Position numbers and translations under genes: made by a program. The notes below the pieces were generated by a model. It worked only from the letters and a program-made list of their open reading frames with translations, did not search any database and had not been told where the DNA came from. Positions 1 to 9,045 of a stretch of DNA of 64,000 nucleotides are shown in pieces. Source of the stretch: DATAEE01 sp036257535. GTDB taxonomy: Bacteria > Acidobacteriota > Vicinamibacteria > Vicinamibacterales > 2-12-FULL-66-21. Positions within the stretch are counted from its first letter, which is position 1. Every line of letters begins with the position of its first letter. The DNA lies in assembly GCA_036257535.1 (NCBI GenBank), contig DATAFJ010000148.1:7042-71041 (forward strand). Direction: 5' to 3'.

Positions 1-1478
1 AGGGCCTCGGGCAGCAGCGCGTCGGGAGCGTTTTGGTACGCGACCGGCCTGAGAAAACGCCTGATTGCGGTAACGCCAACGGACGTATGTGCCGGCGCCG
101 TCGTCGCCGGATACGGACCGCCGTGCTGCATCGCCCACGTCACGGCGACACCGGTAGGAAAACCGTTCCAGACGATGCGGCCCACCTTGTCCGAGAGGAC
201 CGACGCGAGCCGCTTCCCAAAGAGGGCGTCCGCTTCGTCGGCATGAATCGTCGCCGTCAGGTTGCCTTCGAGACTCGACGCAACGTCAATCACCGAGTCG
301 GCGGAGGGACAGCGGATGACGACTGAGACAGGTCCGAAGTGCTCTTCATGAAGCGCGGGCGTGGAAAGGAAGGTTGCGAGATCGGTCGTGACGACGCCCC
401 CGGCGCGCGTCAGACCGCCGGCGGCACGTTCCGCTGGCCGGGCGAGCAGCTCGACGCCCGGCAATGCACCCGTGCGTGCAAGCTGGCGCGAAAGGTTGGC
501 GTCAATCTGCGCGTTCAGCATCACGCCGGGATCGCGACTCGTTACCTTCTCGGCGACGAGCTTCGCGAACGCCCGGCCCTCGCCCGCCGCGGCTTCTGCG
601 ACGAAGACGAGTCCGGGTTTGGTGCAGAACTGTCCGGTGCCGAGCGTGATCGATCCCGCCAGCCCATCGGCGATCTCCGCCGCGCGCGCCGACATCGCCG
701 CCGGCGCAACGAACACCGGATTGAGGCTGCCCATCTCTGCGAAGACGGGAATCGGCTGCGGCCGCTGCGCGGCCAGATCGTAGATCGCTCGCCCGGCGGC
801 GAGCGACCCCGTGAACGCTACGGCCTGCACTTCCGGCGCGGTCACCAGCGCTCGGGCCACGTCGAGATCGCGCGCTTGAAGAAGTGTAAACACGCCCTGC
901 GGCGCACCGGCGTCGCGGGCCGCGGCGCCGAGTGCGCGCGCGCACTCCTCCGACGTTCCCGGATGCGACGGGTGCCCTTTCACGATGACCGGGCATCCGG
1001 CGGCGAGTGCGGACGCGGTGTCTCCACCGGCAACGCCAAACGCGAGCGGAAAATTGCTCGGAGTGAAAACAGCAACGGGCCCGATTGGCACGAGCATGCG
1101 GCGGACGTCCGGCCGCGCGACCGGCTTCGCCGCGGCGTCGGCTGGCGAGATGATCGCTTCGACAAACGAGCCCTCGTCCAGCAAGTCGGCAAACGCCCGC
1201 AGCTGGAAGGTCGTACGATCCAGCTCGCCGTTCAGCCGCGCGGTTCCGAGGCCGGTCTCCGCGTCCGCGACCGACACGACGGCAGTCCTGGCCGATTCGA
1301 GACGATCGGCTGACGACCGAAGGAGAGCTGCGCGCGCCGACGGAGACGACAGGCGCCACGCAGGGGACGCCTCAGCGGCCTGTGCCGCCGCCGTCCGGAC
1401 CGCCTCGGGTGTCGCTTCGGTGAACTGCGCGGTCCCGGCACGGCCCGTCCGCGGATCGAAAGCAGTGAAGGTGGGCAT
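1..1478 (-). CDS. Aldehyde dehydrogenase, alpha-ketoglutaric semialdehyde (2,5-dioxopentanoate) type, 3' end outside window
   Basis: NAD(P)-dependent aldehyde dehydrogenase. The ATG lies at 1478 and the frame stays open to position 1, giving 492 residues; probably only the last few tens of residues are missing. Visible family signatures are the nucleotide-binding stretch VPIGPVAVFTPSNFPLAFG, then GHPSHPGTSE, and the catalytic cysteine in GTGQFCTKPG (about residue 285). This combination is typical of the 2,5-dioxopentanoate dehydrogenase branch, the last step of non-phosphorylative pentose or hexarate degradation to 2-oxoglutarate. It is the third gene of a minus-strand operon, 7 bp after the U32-like gene and behind an SDR. 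The exact substrate is inferred from family and from the sugar-hydrolase neighbours. Confidence 0.88.
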   Translation of the reverse strand, partial: MPTFTAFDPRTGRAGTAQFTEATPEAVRTAAAQAAEASPAWRLSSPSARAALLRSSADRLESARTAVVSVADAETGLGTARLNGELDRTTFQLRAFADLLDEGSFVEAIISPADAAAKPVARPDVRRMLVPIGPVAVFTPSNFPLAFGVAGGDTASALAAGCPVIVKGHPSHPGTSEECARALGAAARDAGAPQGVFTLLQARDLDVARALVTAPEVQAVAFTGSLAAGRAIYDLAAQRPQPIPVFAEMGSLNPVFVAPAAMSARAAEIADGLAGSITLGTGQFCTKPGLVFVAEAAAGEGRAFAKLVAEKVTSRDPGVMLNAQIDANLSRQLARTGALPGVELLARPAERAAGGLTRAGGVVTTDLATFLSTPALHEEHFGPVSVVIRCPSADSVIDVASSLEGNLTATIHADEADALFGKRLASVLSDKVGRIVWNGFPTGVAVTWAMQHGGPYPATTAPAHTSVGVTAIRRFLRPVAYQNAPDALLPEA

Positions 1479-1485
1479 CCGATAG

Positions 1486-2406
1486 TTACATGCCGCGGGC
1501 AAGCACTCCAACGGGCGAGGCCACCGCGTCAGACGCGTATCGAGCCAGCAGGCTCAGGGCGATCGCGGCGCGGCGCACGCGCTCGCGCGACATCGCAATG
1601 GCCGTCGGCTCGAGATGCTGGCCGCACGGGTACAGGCCCGGAGCGTTTCGAAGGCCGAACTTCAGGTAGATCGGCGCGCCGACGCGCACGAGCTCGGCGA
1701 TCTCGTAATGGCGCACGGCGCCGCCGAGGTCGTCCGGACTCTCGATATAGAGATCGATGGCGGCGTCGACGGCCTGCCGTATCGCGGCGATCTGCGCGAG
1801 CGTCAGATCGCCGGGCAGGTTGATCGACGTGGCGCCCAGATCCTCGAGGACCCTGGCGGTAGCCGGGTTGGGGGCCGCGACCGTCACCGATACCTTCAAC
1901 ACAAAATCCGCCGGGAGATCGCCGGACGCTTTCATGCGTCCGAGAACCATCAGCTGCCCGATGTCGGCGATGAGCGCCGAGCGAATGCCGAGCTGCGCCG
2001 CATGGAGCACGTCGTCAATGCCATAGGCGAGCTGATCCGCGCCGCGCAGAGCGGAACCCATGACGCGGCCCAACGTCGTGGTGGCCTGGACGCCGATGTC
2101 CCAGTTCGCCCGCGGGCCGACGAACAGGCAGACCTCGATGCCGTGCTCGCGTCCAAGCGCCACCATGCTGCGGATCTCGTCGTCTGTCTGCAGCATGATG
2201 CCGCTGCCCTGGCTGACGCGGTGAACCGGCACCGCATGCTCGGCGGCGGCGGCGATCACCGCCTGCATCACGCGCGGCCCTTCGCACGACGGGATCTCGA
2301 TCCGGTACTGTCCGCCGTCGCCGAACCGCTTGCGCGACGCCGGCAGCACGTGCGCATCGCGATCTGGAAGGCCCAGGCGACTGAGAACGTCGCGTGCGTT
2401 GGTCAT
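1486..2406 (-). CDS. U32-peptidase-like TIM-barrel protein of a sugar-catabolic operon
   Basis: A 306-residue soluble protein without a signal peptide. The sequence (VHRVSQGSGIML, VCLFVGPRANWD, TSINLPGDLTL, LKFGLRNAPGLYP) resembles short proteins usually labelled U32 family peptidase that sit beside SDR and dehydratase genes in sugar-acid loci. No protease residues can be assigned with confidence, so an enzyme of carbohydrate metabolism is as likely as a peptidase. I chose ATG 2406 because GGAG lies 5 nt upstream; an in-frame GTG at 2412 is the alternative. It sits 12 bp after the SDR stop and 7 bp before the aldehyde dehydrogenase, so co-transcription is very likely. Confidence 0.72.
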   Translation of the reverse strand: MTNARDVLSRLGLPDRDAHVLPASRKRFGDGGQYRIEIPSCEGPRVMQAVIAAAAEHAVPVHRVSQGSGIMLQTDDEIRSMVALGREHGIEVCLFVGPRANWDIGVQATTTLGRVMGSALRGADQLAYGIDDVLHAAQLGIRSALIADIGQLMVLGRMKASGDLPADFVLKVSVTVAAPNPATARVLEDLGATSINLPGDLTLAQIAAIRQAVDAAIDLYIESPDDLGGAVRHYEIAELVRVGAPIYLKFGLRNAPGLYPCGQHLEPTAIAMSRERVRRAAIALSLLARYASDAVASPVGVLARGM

Positions 2407-2418
2407 ATGCACTCCGCT

Positions 2419-3204
2419 TTATACCGAGAACTGAATACCAAGTCCGCAATCCACTGCGAGCGACGCGCCCACGATCGCCGACGCCTCGTCCGAGGCGACG
2501 AACGCAACCAGGTTCGCCACCTCCGCGGGCGTCGCAATCCGGCGGAGCGGATGGACGGCCATGACGTGCCGTTCGGCTTCGTCGGGGTCAGGCTGCATCC
2601 GGAACCACTCCTCGACGAGCCTTGTGCGCGTCCAGCCCGGCAACACCGCGTTCACGCGGATGTTGAGCGGCGCACAGTCGAGCGCCAGGCTCCGCGTGAG
2701 TCCAACCAGGCCGGACTTCGCGGCCGCGTACGGAAACATACCCGCGATGGTCAGGCTCGCGTGAATGGACGCGATGTTGACGATCGAACCGCGGCCTGCG
2801 CGCTTCATCGCTGGCAGCACGTGCTTGCAGCAGAGCCATGCGCCCTTGAGATCCACGGCGAACACCGAGTCCCATTCGGCCTCGGTCATGTCTGCCGCAT
2901 CGAAGTACGCGTTCACGCCGGCGTTGTTCACGAGCACGTCGATCGATCCGCGACGCGCCAGGATCCGCGCCATCGCGGCGCGGACGTCCGGCTCGCGTGT
3001 CACGTCCGCGGGCTCGAAGGTTACCGGCACTCCCGTCCGCGCGAGGTCGCGCTCGGCTTGGCGGCCCACGTCCTCGTCGACGTCGAGAAACGCGACGGCC
3101 GCTCCTTCAGCCGCGAACTTCTCGACGATCGCCCGGCCGATGCCCCGCGATCCTCCGGTCACGACCGCACTCTTTCCCTCGAGCCGTCGCTGCTCCGTGG
3201 ACAT
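2419..3204 (-). CDS. SDR-family sugar or alcohol dehydrogenase
   Basis: Classical short-chain dehydrogenase of 261 residues. The Rossmann motif TGGSRGIG is near residue 17, NNAG near 92, the catalytic serine in NIASIHAS, YAAAK near 160, and a C-terminal SDEASAIVGASLAVDCG. FLDVDE after the second strand, with an acidic end, favours NAD+ over NADP+. It is the first gene of the operon that continues into the U32-like and aldehyde dehydrogenase genes, so oxidation of an aldose or aldonate is a reasonable role; the substrate cannot be read from sequence. It is divergent from the aldose epimerase with a 40-bp shared promoter region. A TAATAT hexamer lies 12 nt before the ATG. Confidence 0.85.
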   Translation of the reverse strand: MSTEQRRLEGKSAVVTGGSRGIGRAIVEKFAAEGAAVAFLDVDEDVGRQAERDLARTGVPVTFEPADVTREPDVRAAMARILARRGSIDVLVNNAGVNAYFDAADMTEAEWDSVFAVDLKGAWLCCKHVLPAMKRAGRGSIVNIASIHASLTIAGMFPYAAAKSGLVGLTRSLALDCAPLNIRVNAVLPGWTRTRLVEEWFRMQPDPDEAERHVMAVHPLRRIATPAEVANLVAFVASDEASAIVGASLAVDCGLGIQFSV

Positions 3205-3244
3205 CGGGACCTCATGATATTACGATTACTGGCTCGAGCCGCCC
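3205..3244. promoter_or_regulatory. Divergent promoter region between the SDR operon and the aldose epimerase
   Basis: This 40-bp AT-richer gap separates two outward-facing genes. On the minus strand TAATAT (3222 to 3217) is a good -10 candidate for the SDR operon. On the plus strand TACGAT (3221-3226) or TATTAC could serve galM. No clear -35 is visible for either, and no operator repeat was found. Confidence 0.4.
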
Positions 3245-4414
3245 ATGCGCGTCCAGGCATTCGCCTCCGTCTTCCTGTCACTGTGTGCGTCGGCGCTGGC
3301 CGTGCTGCCAGCAGGGTCTTCATCAACCCCTCCCGCTGTTACGCGCGCGTCATTCGGCAGGATGCCGGACGGCGCGGAGGTCGAGGTCTTCTCGCTCACG
3401 AACGCCAAAGGTCTCGAGGTGCGAGCGATCGAGTACGGCGCAATCATCGTGTCGCTGCGGACGCCGGATCGCTCGGGACGCATCGACGACGTCGTGCTCG
3501 GCTACGACGCGCTGGCGGGGTATGTTGCGAACAATTCGCCGTATCTGGGAGCGATCGTCGGCCGCTATGCAAATCGAATCGCGCGCGGGCGCTTCACGCT
3601 GGACGGACGCGAGTACACGCTCGCGACGAACAACGCGCCCAACCACCTGCACGGCGGCGTCAAGGGCTTCGACAAGGTCGTATGGGACGGCGAACCGGTC
3701 GACGGGCCTGCGGGGTCCGGCGTAGCGTTTTCTTATACGAGCCGCGACGGCGAAGAGGGGTACCCGGGCACGCTGAAGGCGCGCGTCACGTACAGCCTCA
3801 ACGATCGCGGTGAGCTGACGGTCGACTACCACGCGACGACCGACAAGCCCACTGTGATCAACCTGAGCCAGCACAGCTACTTCAACCTCTCCGGCGGCGA
3901 ACGCGACATCCTCGGGCACGAGCTGACCATCGCGGCCGATCGCTACACGCCTGTCGACGACACGCTCATCCCGACCGGCGAACTCGCGCCGGTTGACGGC
4001 ACACCGCTCGATTTCAGAAAGCCGGTCGCTGTTGGCGCACGCATCAACGAGCCGCACGTGCAGCTGAAACGTGGCCAGGGATACGACCACAACTTTGTGT
4101 TGGTCGGGCTCGAGGCTTCTCTTCGAAAGGCGGCACGGCTCGTCGATCCGGTCTCGGGCCGCACGCTCGACATCTCCACGACCGAGCCGGGCGTACAGTT
4201 CTACTCGGGCAATTTCCTCGACGGGAGCATCAAGGGCAAGGGCGGGCGTGTTTATACGAGGCGATCCGGTCTCTGCCTCGAGACCCAGCACTTCCCGGAC
4301 TCTCCGAACCGGCCCGACTTTCCGTCGACGGCTCTCCGTCCGGGCGCCGAGTACCGCTCTCGAACGGTCTTTTCGTTCGGCGTCACCAGCTCGCGTGGAC
4401 CGACGCGCGAATAA
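3245..4414 (+). CDS. galM: Secreted aldose 1-epimerase (galactose mutarotase)
   Basis: Interconverts alpha and beta anomers of hexoses or pentoses. The protein has 389 residues, with an N-terminal signal peptide (MRVQAFASVFLSLCASALAVLPAG), so it probably acts in the periplasm. GalM landmarks are complete: GRYANRIARGRF, NHLHGG, the active-site histidine in NLSQHSYFNLSG, and the base glutamate in CLETQHFPDSPN close to the C-terminus. It fits with the arabinofuranosidases around it, which release free sugar. Its 3' end overlaps the convergent aldo/keto reductase gene by 32 bp. Confidence 0.93.
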   Translation: MRVQAFASVFLSLCASALAVLPAGSSSTPPAVTRASFGRMPDGAEVEVFSLTNAKGLEVRAIEYGAIIVSLRTPDRSGRIDDVVLGYDALAGYVANNSPYLGAIVGRYANRIARGRFTLDGREYTLATNNAPNHLHGGVKGFDKVVWDGEPVDGPAGSGVAFSYTSRDGEEGYPGTLKARVTYSLNDRGELTVDYHATTDKPTVINLSQHSYFNLSGGERDILGHELTIAADRYTPVDDTLIPTGELAPVDGTPLDFRKPVAVGARINEPHVQLKRGQGYDHNFVLVGLEASLRKAARLVDPVSGRTLDISTTEPGVQFYSGNFLDGSIKGKGGRVYTRRSGLCLETQHFPDSPNRPDFPSTALRPGAEYRSRTVFSFGVTSSRGPTRE

Positions 4415-5363
4415 GGTCGTCGTACACGGCCCGCACAGCCGTCATCGTCTTTGCGTCGAGCCGCGGCAGCCGCGCCGCCGCAGCGTTCTCGACAGCCTGT
4501 TCCGGAGTTCGGGCGCCGGGGATCGCGCAGCTCACCTCGTCGAACGTCAGGATCCATTGCAGCGCGAGCTGCGTTAGCGTGGCGCCGGGCGGCACGAGCG
4601 GCCGCAGGCGCTCGACCGCCGCGAGTCCCGCGTCGTACGCCACGCCGGAGAACGTTTCACCCTTGTCGAACGCCTGCCCCTCGCGGTTGTACGTTCTGTG
4701 ATCGTCAGCCGCAAACTGTGAATCGGGGCCGAGCTTGCCGGTCAGCAGCCCGCTCGCCAGCGGCACGCGCGCGATGATGCCGACCCGTCTGGCGTGCGCC
4801 TCGCGGAAGAACTCTTCGGCCGGCCTGGGGCGAAAGATGTTGAAGATGATCTGCACCGTGCGGACGTTCGGGTGACGCAGTGCGCGACGCGCTTCGTCCA
4901 CGGTTTCGACGCTGACGCCGTAGTGCCGGAGCTTCCCCGCGGCGCTCAGATCGTCGAGGATGCCGAACACCTCGGGCATGTCGTACACGCGCGTGTGCGG
5001 ACAATGGAGCTGGAGGAGGTCGATGCGCTCGACGCCGAGATTCGTCAGGCTGCGGTCGATCCAGCTCGTGAGGTTCTGGCGCGAGTAGCCATCCGGTGTC
5101 TGCACGGCCAGCCGCCGGCCTGCCTTGGTCGCGACCATGATGCGTTGAGCGGGCCGGTCGCGAAGCAAGCGTCCCACCAGCCGCTCGCTGCGGCCGTCGC
5201 CATAGACATCTGCGGTGTCGATGAAATTGACGCCGGCATCGACTGCCGCATGCAGCGCCCGCATCGCCTGCCCGTCGTCTGTCGGCCCCCAGTCGCCGCC
5301 GACGGCCCAGGCGCCAAAGCCGATCGGGAACAGGTCGATCCCGGTCGATCCCAGCGCTCTCAC
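4383..5363 (-). CDS. Aldo/keto reductase
   Basis: NADPH-dependent oxidoreductase of 326 residues with a (beta/alpha)8 fold. The catalytic tetrad is visible: Asp and Tyr in FIDTADVYGDGRSE, Lys in VATKAGR, His in LQLHCPH. NADP-binding PGARTPEQAVENAAA lies near the C-terminus. The GTG at 5363 is chosen because it overlaps the GH127 stop codon (GTGA, 4 bp) and gives the usual family start VRALGSTGIDLFPIGFG; upstream codons belong to GH127 in another frame. The overlap indicates translational coupling with GH127. It could reduce or oxidise a sugar released by the hydrolase, but family members have broad substrates. Confidence 0.88.
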   Translation of the reverse strand: MRALGSTGIDLFPIGFGAWAVGGDWGPTDDGQAMRALHAAVDAGVNFIDTADVYGDGRSERLVGRLLRDRPAQRIMVATKAGRRLAVQTPDGYSRQNLTSWIDRSLTNLGVERIDLLQLHCPHTRVYDMPEVFGILDDLSAAGKLRHYGVSVETVDEARRALRHPNVRTVQIIFNIFRPRPAEEFFREAHARRVGIIARVPLASGLLTGKLGPDSQFAADDHRTYNREGQAFDKGETFSGVAYDAGLAAVERLRPLVPPGATLTQLALQWILTFDEVSCAIPGARTPEQAVENAAAARLPRLDAKTMTAVRAVYDDLIRASVHASW

Positions 5364-7855
5364 CTGACCTTCCACTCCTGGATTCCCGCCGACCATTGCG
5401 GCTGCATCGTGACCTCGACGCGCAGCGCTCGGGTTGAAATCGTCTTGAAGGTCACCTTGTTCCACGCATTCATCGCCGTTCCGTATGACGAAGCTGTCTC
5501 CACGGGCTTCCACAGTCCGCCATCCTTATAAAGGAGGCGCCACGAGGCGGGCACCCGGACCTGGCCGCGGCCGGTATCGTCGAACCAGTAGATTTCGGCC
5601 TCGGATACCTCCTGCGGTTTCGCGAACGCCATTTCTGCCCATTCAGTCGTGCCGCGAGCTGGCCACCAGTCGAAGTACGACGACGGGTCACCTGACGATG
5701 CCGGCCGCTCCCCGTCATTGATCAGGCGCGGATTCTTCCTGCTTGACGACGTCGTCAGCGTCGCCATCGTCGCGATGGTCGGATACGGGGCAGGCGTCGC
5801 GTGCGCGTCGGTGCGCGGAAGCCAGACGATCATCTGACCGCGGCCGCGATTCGCCCAGGCGTAGTACGGGATGGCCGTGAAATCTTGCTCGGTCTTCGTG
5901 ACGCCACCCTTTTCATCGTACGCGAGCGCCGTCGCGCGGCCGGTCACGACCTGGACGCCGTTGAGAAGGTTCGGGCGGAACTCGGAGGTCAGAACTGTGC
6001 TGTCGTCCAGGATGAGATTCCGGACTCGGCCGTTCGGGTTGTCGGGCCACTCGGCAGCGAACATGATCGGGCCGCGCTGAAGCGCGACGCGGCCACGGTC
6101 CGCTTCGACGCTGTCGTGAGCGATCACGCGACGAACGAGCATCGGCAGGTACAGATCGATAGTGTCGCCGGCGCGCCATTCCCGCGTTATCGTCGCGTAG
6201 CCCTTGTCCAGGGATAACGGAACTCGCGACCCAGCCACCTTCAACGAAGGTCCATGGCGGTCGATCGAATCGTGGGTGCCAGTGCTGGTCACAAAGCGAT
6301 ACAGGTCGCTTGGGACTGGCCGGCCCAGCGCCCAGCCGGGAATGCGCACCTTGATCGTGAACCGGCGCGGCTCACCCGGATCGATCGTAAACCTGACGCC
6401 GCCGTCCGATGGGTAGCGAGTGCCTTGTGCGATCTTTACCGGCCGACGTCTCACGTCGAGCTCGGCTTTGCTCTGGGCGAACAGGTTCACATAGATCGCG
6501 TCGTCGCGGACCGCGTACATGTAGCCCGGAACTGACGCGAGAAACCGGGTGATGTTCGACGGGCAGCAGGCGACGCCGAACCAGGCGCTCCGCTCGTGCT
6601 GGCCGTTCGATTCGAGCGGGTTCGGATAGAAGAACGTCTTCCCGTCGAGCGACACGCCGGAGATCAGGCCGTTGAAGAGCGTGCGCTCCATCACGTCGAT
6701 ATATTTCGCGTCGCCGTGGAGCAGGAACAGGCGGTGGTTCCAGTAGTCCAGCCCGACCGACGCGCAGGTCTCGTTGTACGCGGTCATGTTCGGCAGCTCG
6801 TAGTGACGGCCGAACGCCTCGCCCGCGCCCGATGCACCAATCCCGCCCGTGATGTACAGCTTCCGCCCGACCGTGTTCTCCCAGATCGTGTCGATGGCCT
6901 TGATGTAGACCGGGTCGCCGGTCAGCGCCGCGACATCCGCCATGCCTGAGTACATGTAAGTCGCGCGGACGGCGTGGCCAACCGGCTCCGTCTGCTCGAC
7001 GACACGCTCATGTGCCTGGTTGTAGACGAGTCCACGCGGGTTCACTTTCTCGCCAGGGTTGGGGCCCCGTTCGTCGAGGAGAAACTTTGCGAGCGTCAGG
7101 TAGCGCTCGTCCCCCGTGACGCGATACAGGCGCGCGAGCGCCATCTCTGTGATCTGGTGGCCCGGCCAGATCGACCGCTTGCCCGGCCCGAAGGTGCTGA
7201 CCAGAAGGTTCGCGCTTCTGATCGCGACGTCGAGCAACGTTCGTTTGCCGGTCGCGAGATAGTGCGCGACCGCCGCTTCGTAGAGGTGCCCGAGGTTGTA
7301 CAACTCGTGGCTGTCGTCCCGCTCGAGCTCCCATCGCTCCCTGCCGGCCCACTTGTGCGGGTTCTGCGGGTCGATCGTCCGCGTCGTATAGATGTAGCCA
7401 TCCGGCTCCTGGGCCGCCGCGATTTTCGCGATGAGCCCGTCCACATACGCATCTAGCTTCGGATCGGGGTGAACGCTCAGCGTGTACGACGCGCCCTCGA
7501 TCACCTTGTAGACGTCCGTATCGTCGAACGGATATCCGGGCGGCTTGCGATCGTCGAGCTGCTCGCCACGGAGCACTTTCGCCGCGCGTTCGAAGAGATC
7601 CACCCTCCCGGTGCGCTCGCACTGCTGGAATGCGAAGGGGATGGACACGGTGCGATTCGTCTCGATCTTGGGGGCCCAGAACTCGTCTTCCAGGTGAACG
7701 GCCGTGAACGGGACAGGCTGGAACGGATAGTCGCGGCGCGGCTGATCGACCAAGCGCTGTTCCGATCCCGTGATGACGCCCGGCATGAAGGAAAGCGCGA
7801 CTGCCGCGCCGATCAGCCCGGCAAGGCCGGAAGTTCGGACAGCTGGGGGGATCAT
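5360..7855 (-). CDS. Secreted glycoside hydrolase family 127 (beta-L-arabinofuranosidase-like, DUF1680)
   Basis: Predicted exo-hydrolase removing beta-L-arabinofuranosyl residues, as in plant extensin or arabinan side chains. The protein has 831 residues with a signal peptide (about 1-31), an (alpha/alpha)6 catalytic domain (about 45-440) and beta-rich modules behind it; the C-terminus looks like a carbohydrate-binding or discoidin-like domain. The zinc-thiolate active site known from GH127 is present: Glu362 and Cys364 in NETCAS, and Cys430-Cys431 in ACCPSN, of which the first is the expected nucleophile. TAATAC lies 9 nt before the ATG with CTGGCA 17 bp further upstream, a plausible promoter. 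The aldo/keto reductase follows with a 4-bp overlap. Confidence 0.92.
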   Translation of the reverse strand: MIPPAVRTSGLAGLIGAAVALSFMPGVITGSEQRLVDQPRRDYPFQPVPFTAVHLEDEFWAPKIETNRTVSIPFAFQQCERTGRVDLFERAAKVLRGEQLDDRKPPGYPFDDTDVYKVIEGASYTLSVHPDPKLDAYVDGLIAKIAAAQEPDGYIYTTRTIDPQNPHKWAGRERWELERDDSHELYNLGHLYEAAVAHYLATGKRTLLDVAIRSANLLVSTFGPGKRSIWPGHQITEMALARLYRVTGDERYLTLAKFLLDERGPNPGEKVNPRGLVYNQAHERVVEQTEPVGHAVRATYMYSGMADVAALTGDPVYIKAIDTIWENTVGRKLYITGGIGASGAGEAFGRHYELPNMTAYNETCASVGLDYWNHRLFLLHGDAKYIDVMERTLFNGLISGVSLDGKTFFYPNPLESNGQHERSAWFGVACCPSNITRFLASVPGYMYAVRDDAIYVNLFAQSKAELDVRRRPVKIAQGTRYPSDGGVRFTIDPGEPRRFTIKVRIPGWALGRPVPSDLYRFVTSTGTHDSIDRHGPSLKVAGSRVPLSLDKGYATITREWRAGDTIDLYLPMLVRRVIAHDSVEADRGRVALQRGPIMFAAEWPDNPNGRVRNLILDDSTVLTSEFRPNLLNGVQVVTGRATALAYDEKGGVTKTEQDFTAIPYYAWANRGRGQMIVWLPRTDAHATPAPYPTIATMATLTTSSSRKNPRLINDGERPASSGDPSSYFDWWPARGTTEWAEMAFAKPQEVSEAEIYWFDDTGRGQVRVPASWRLLYKDGGLWKPVETASSYGTAMNAWNKVTFKTISTRALRVEVTMQPQWSAGIQEWKVR

Positions 7856-7886
7856 GCGGATATGGTATTACGTGGAGATATTGCGA

Positions 7887-8978
7887 ATGCCAGGCGGAGG
7901 AAGTCCTCGTGGCCGCCAGAGACCGATGCGCCTCCTCGTGACGGCCGCCCTCGGCTGTGCATTATCCACGCCGCCCGTCAGACCGGCCGGGCAGACGGCG
8001 GCGGTTCCTCACGATCCGGACGATCCCGCAATCTGGATTCATCCGACCGATCCCGCCAGGAGCCTGATCCTCGGCACCGACAAGATCGAGTCGACCGGCG
8101 GACTCTACGTCTTCGGGCTCGACGGCACGCTCCGCCAATCGATCACCTCGCTCGATCGCCCCAACAACGTGGACCTGGAGTACGGGTTCTCCGCCGCCGG
8201 CCGGCTCGTCGACATCGCCGTCCTGACCGAGCGGAAGCGCCATCGGCTGCGAGTGTTTGCGATTCCAGCCGACGGCGGCGCGCTGACCGACCTGGCGCCC
8301 GCCGGACTCCCGGTCCTCGACGGCCAGCGCGGCGAAGCGTCCGAGCCGATGGGTATCGCGATGTACAAGCGGACCCGCGACGGCGCGGTGTTCGCGATCG
8401 TAGCGCCGAAGACCGGCGGCGCGACGGACTACCTCTGGCAGTACCGGCTCGAGGCCGATGCTGCGGGCCGGCTCAACCTCGCGCTCGTCCGGCGGTTCGG
8501 CCGCTTCGGCCGCGCGGGTGCGGCGCCGGGTGACATCGGGGAAATCGAGGCGGTGGTAGTCGACGACTCGCTCGGTTACGTGTACTACAGCGACGAGCGT
8601 TATGGGATCCGGAAGTACCACGCCGACCCGGATCACCCGGGGGCGTCGCGGGAGCTTGCGGCGTTCGGAACCGACGGCTATCTCGGCGACCGAGAGGGGC
8701 TGGCAATCTACGAAACCGGAGACGGCAAGGGGTTCATCGTCTCGAGCGACCAGGTGTCGCGCGGCACGCGCGTAAAGCTGTTCAGGCGCGAAGGTGCGCC
8801 GGGAAACCCGCACGATCACTCCACCGTCTGGACCGTCTCGACGGTGTCCGATGACACCGACGGCCTCGAAGCGACATCGCGCGCGCTGCCGGGATTCCCG
8901 CGGGGGCTCCTCATAATGATGAACGCCGGCGCACGGAATTTTCTCCTCTACGATTGGCGCGCCATCCAGCCGCGATGA
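7887..8978 (+). CDS. Secreted beta-propeller phytase (3-phytase)
   Basis: Calcium-dependent hydrolase that removes phosphate from myo-inositol hexakisphosphate. After a signal peptide (RLLVTAALGCALSTPPVRPAG) the mature part starts with the family hallmark DDPAIWIHPTDPARSLILGTDK, followed by LDRPNNVDLEYGF, EPMGIAMYK, GEIEAVVVDD, YYSDERYGIRKYH and DREGLAIY, the repeating blades of a six-bladed propeller. ATG 7887 is preferred because GGAG lies 9 nt upstream; ATG 7926 would give a shorter signal peptide but its nearest GGAGG is about 20 nt away. The gene stands alone between two hydrolase genes, consistent with scavenging nutrients from plant matter. Confidence 0.9.
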   Translation: MPGGGSPRGRQRPMRLLVTAALGCALSTPPVRPAGQTAAVPHDPDDPAIWIHPTDPARSLILGTDKIESTGGLYVFGLDGTLRQSITSLDRPNNVDLEYGFSAAGRLVDIAVLTERKRHRLRVFAIPADGGALTDLAPAGLPVLDGQRGEASEPMGIAMYKRTRDGAVFAIVAPKTGGATDYLWQYRLEADAAGRLNLALVRRFGRFGRAGAAPGDIGEIEAVVVDDSLGYVYYSDERYGIRKYHADPDHPGASRELAAFGTDGYLGDREGLAIYETGDGKGFIVSSDQVSRGTRVKLFRREGAPGNPHDHSTVWTVSTVSDDTDGLEATSRALPGFPRGLLIMMNAGARNFLLYDWRAIQPR

Positions 8979-8997
8979 CGGACAGGCATCATTCAGC

Positions 8998-9045
8998 GCC
9001 TTCCGCTGATCCGTGGCCCGTGTGATCCGCAGAATCCGTGGCCTG
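8998..9045. repeat. Short WTCCGYKG-type tandem repeats in a convergent gap
   Basis: The gap between the convergent stop codons of the phytase and the GH146-like gene is filled by degenerate 8-9 bp units: TTCCGCTG, ATCCGTGG, CCCGTGTG, ATCCGCAG, then ATCCGTGG after a one-base shift. Similar units recur at 19068, 20650 and 50049. Function unknown. Confidence 0.6.

Noticed and set aside
1615..3813. Plus-strand open frame of 732 codons
   Set aside because: It lies antisense to the U32-like and SDR genes, has arginine/histidine-rich composition without domains, and follows from GC-rich third-position bias.
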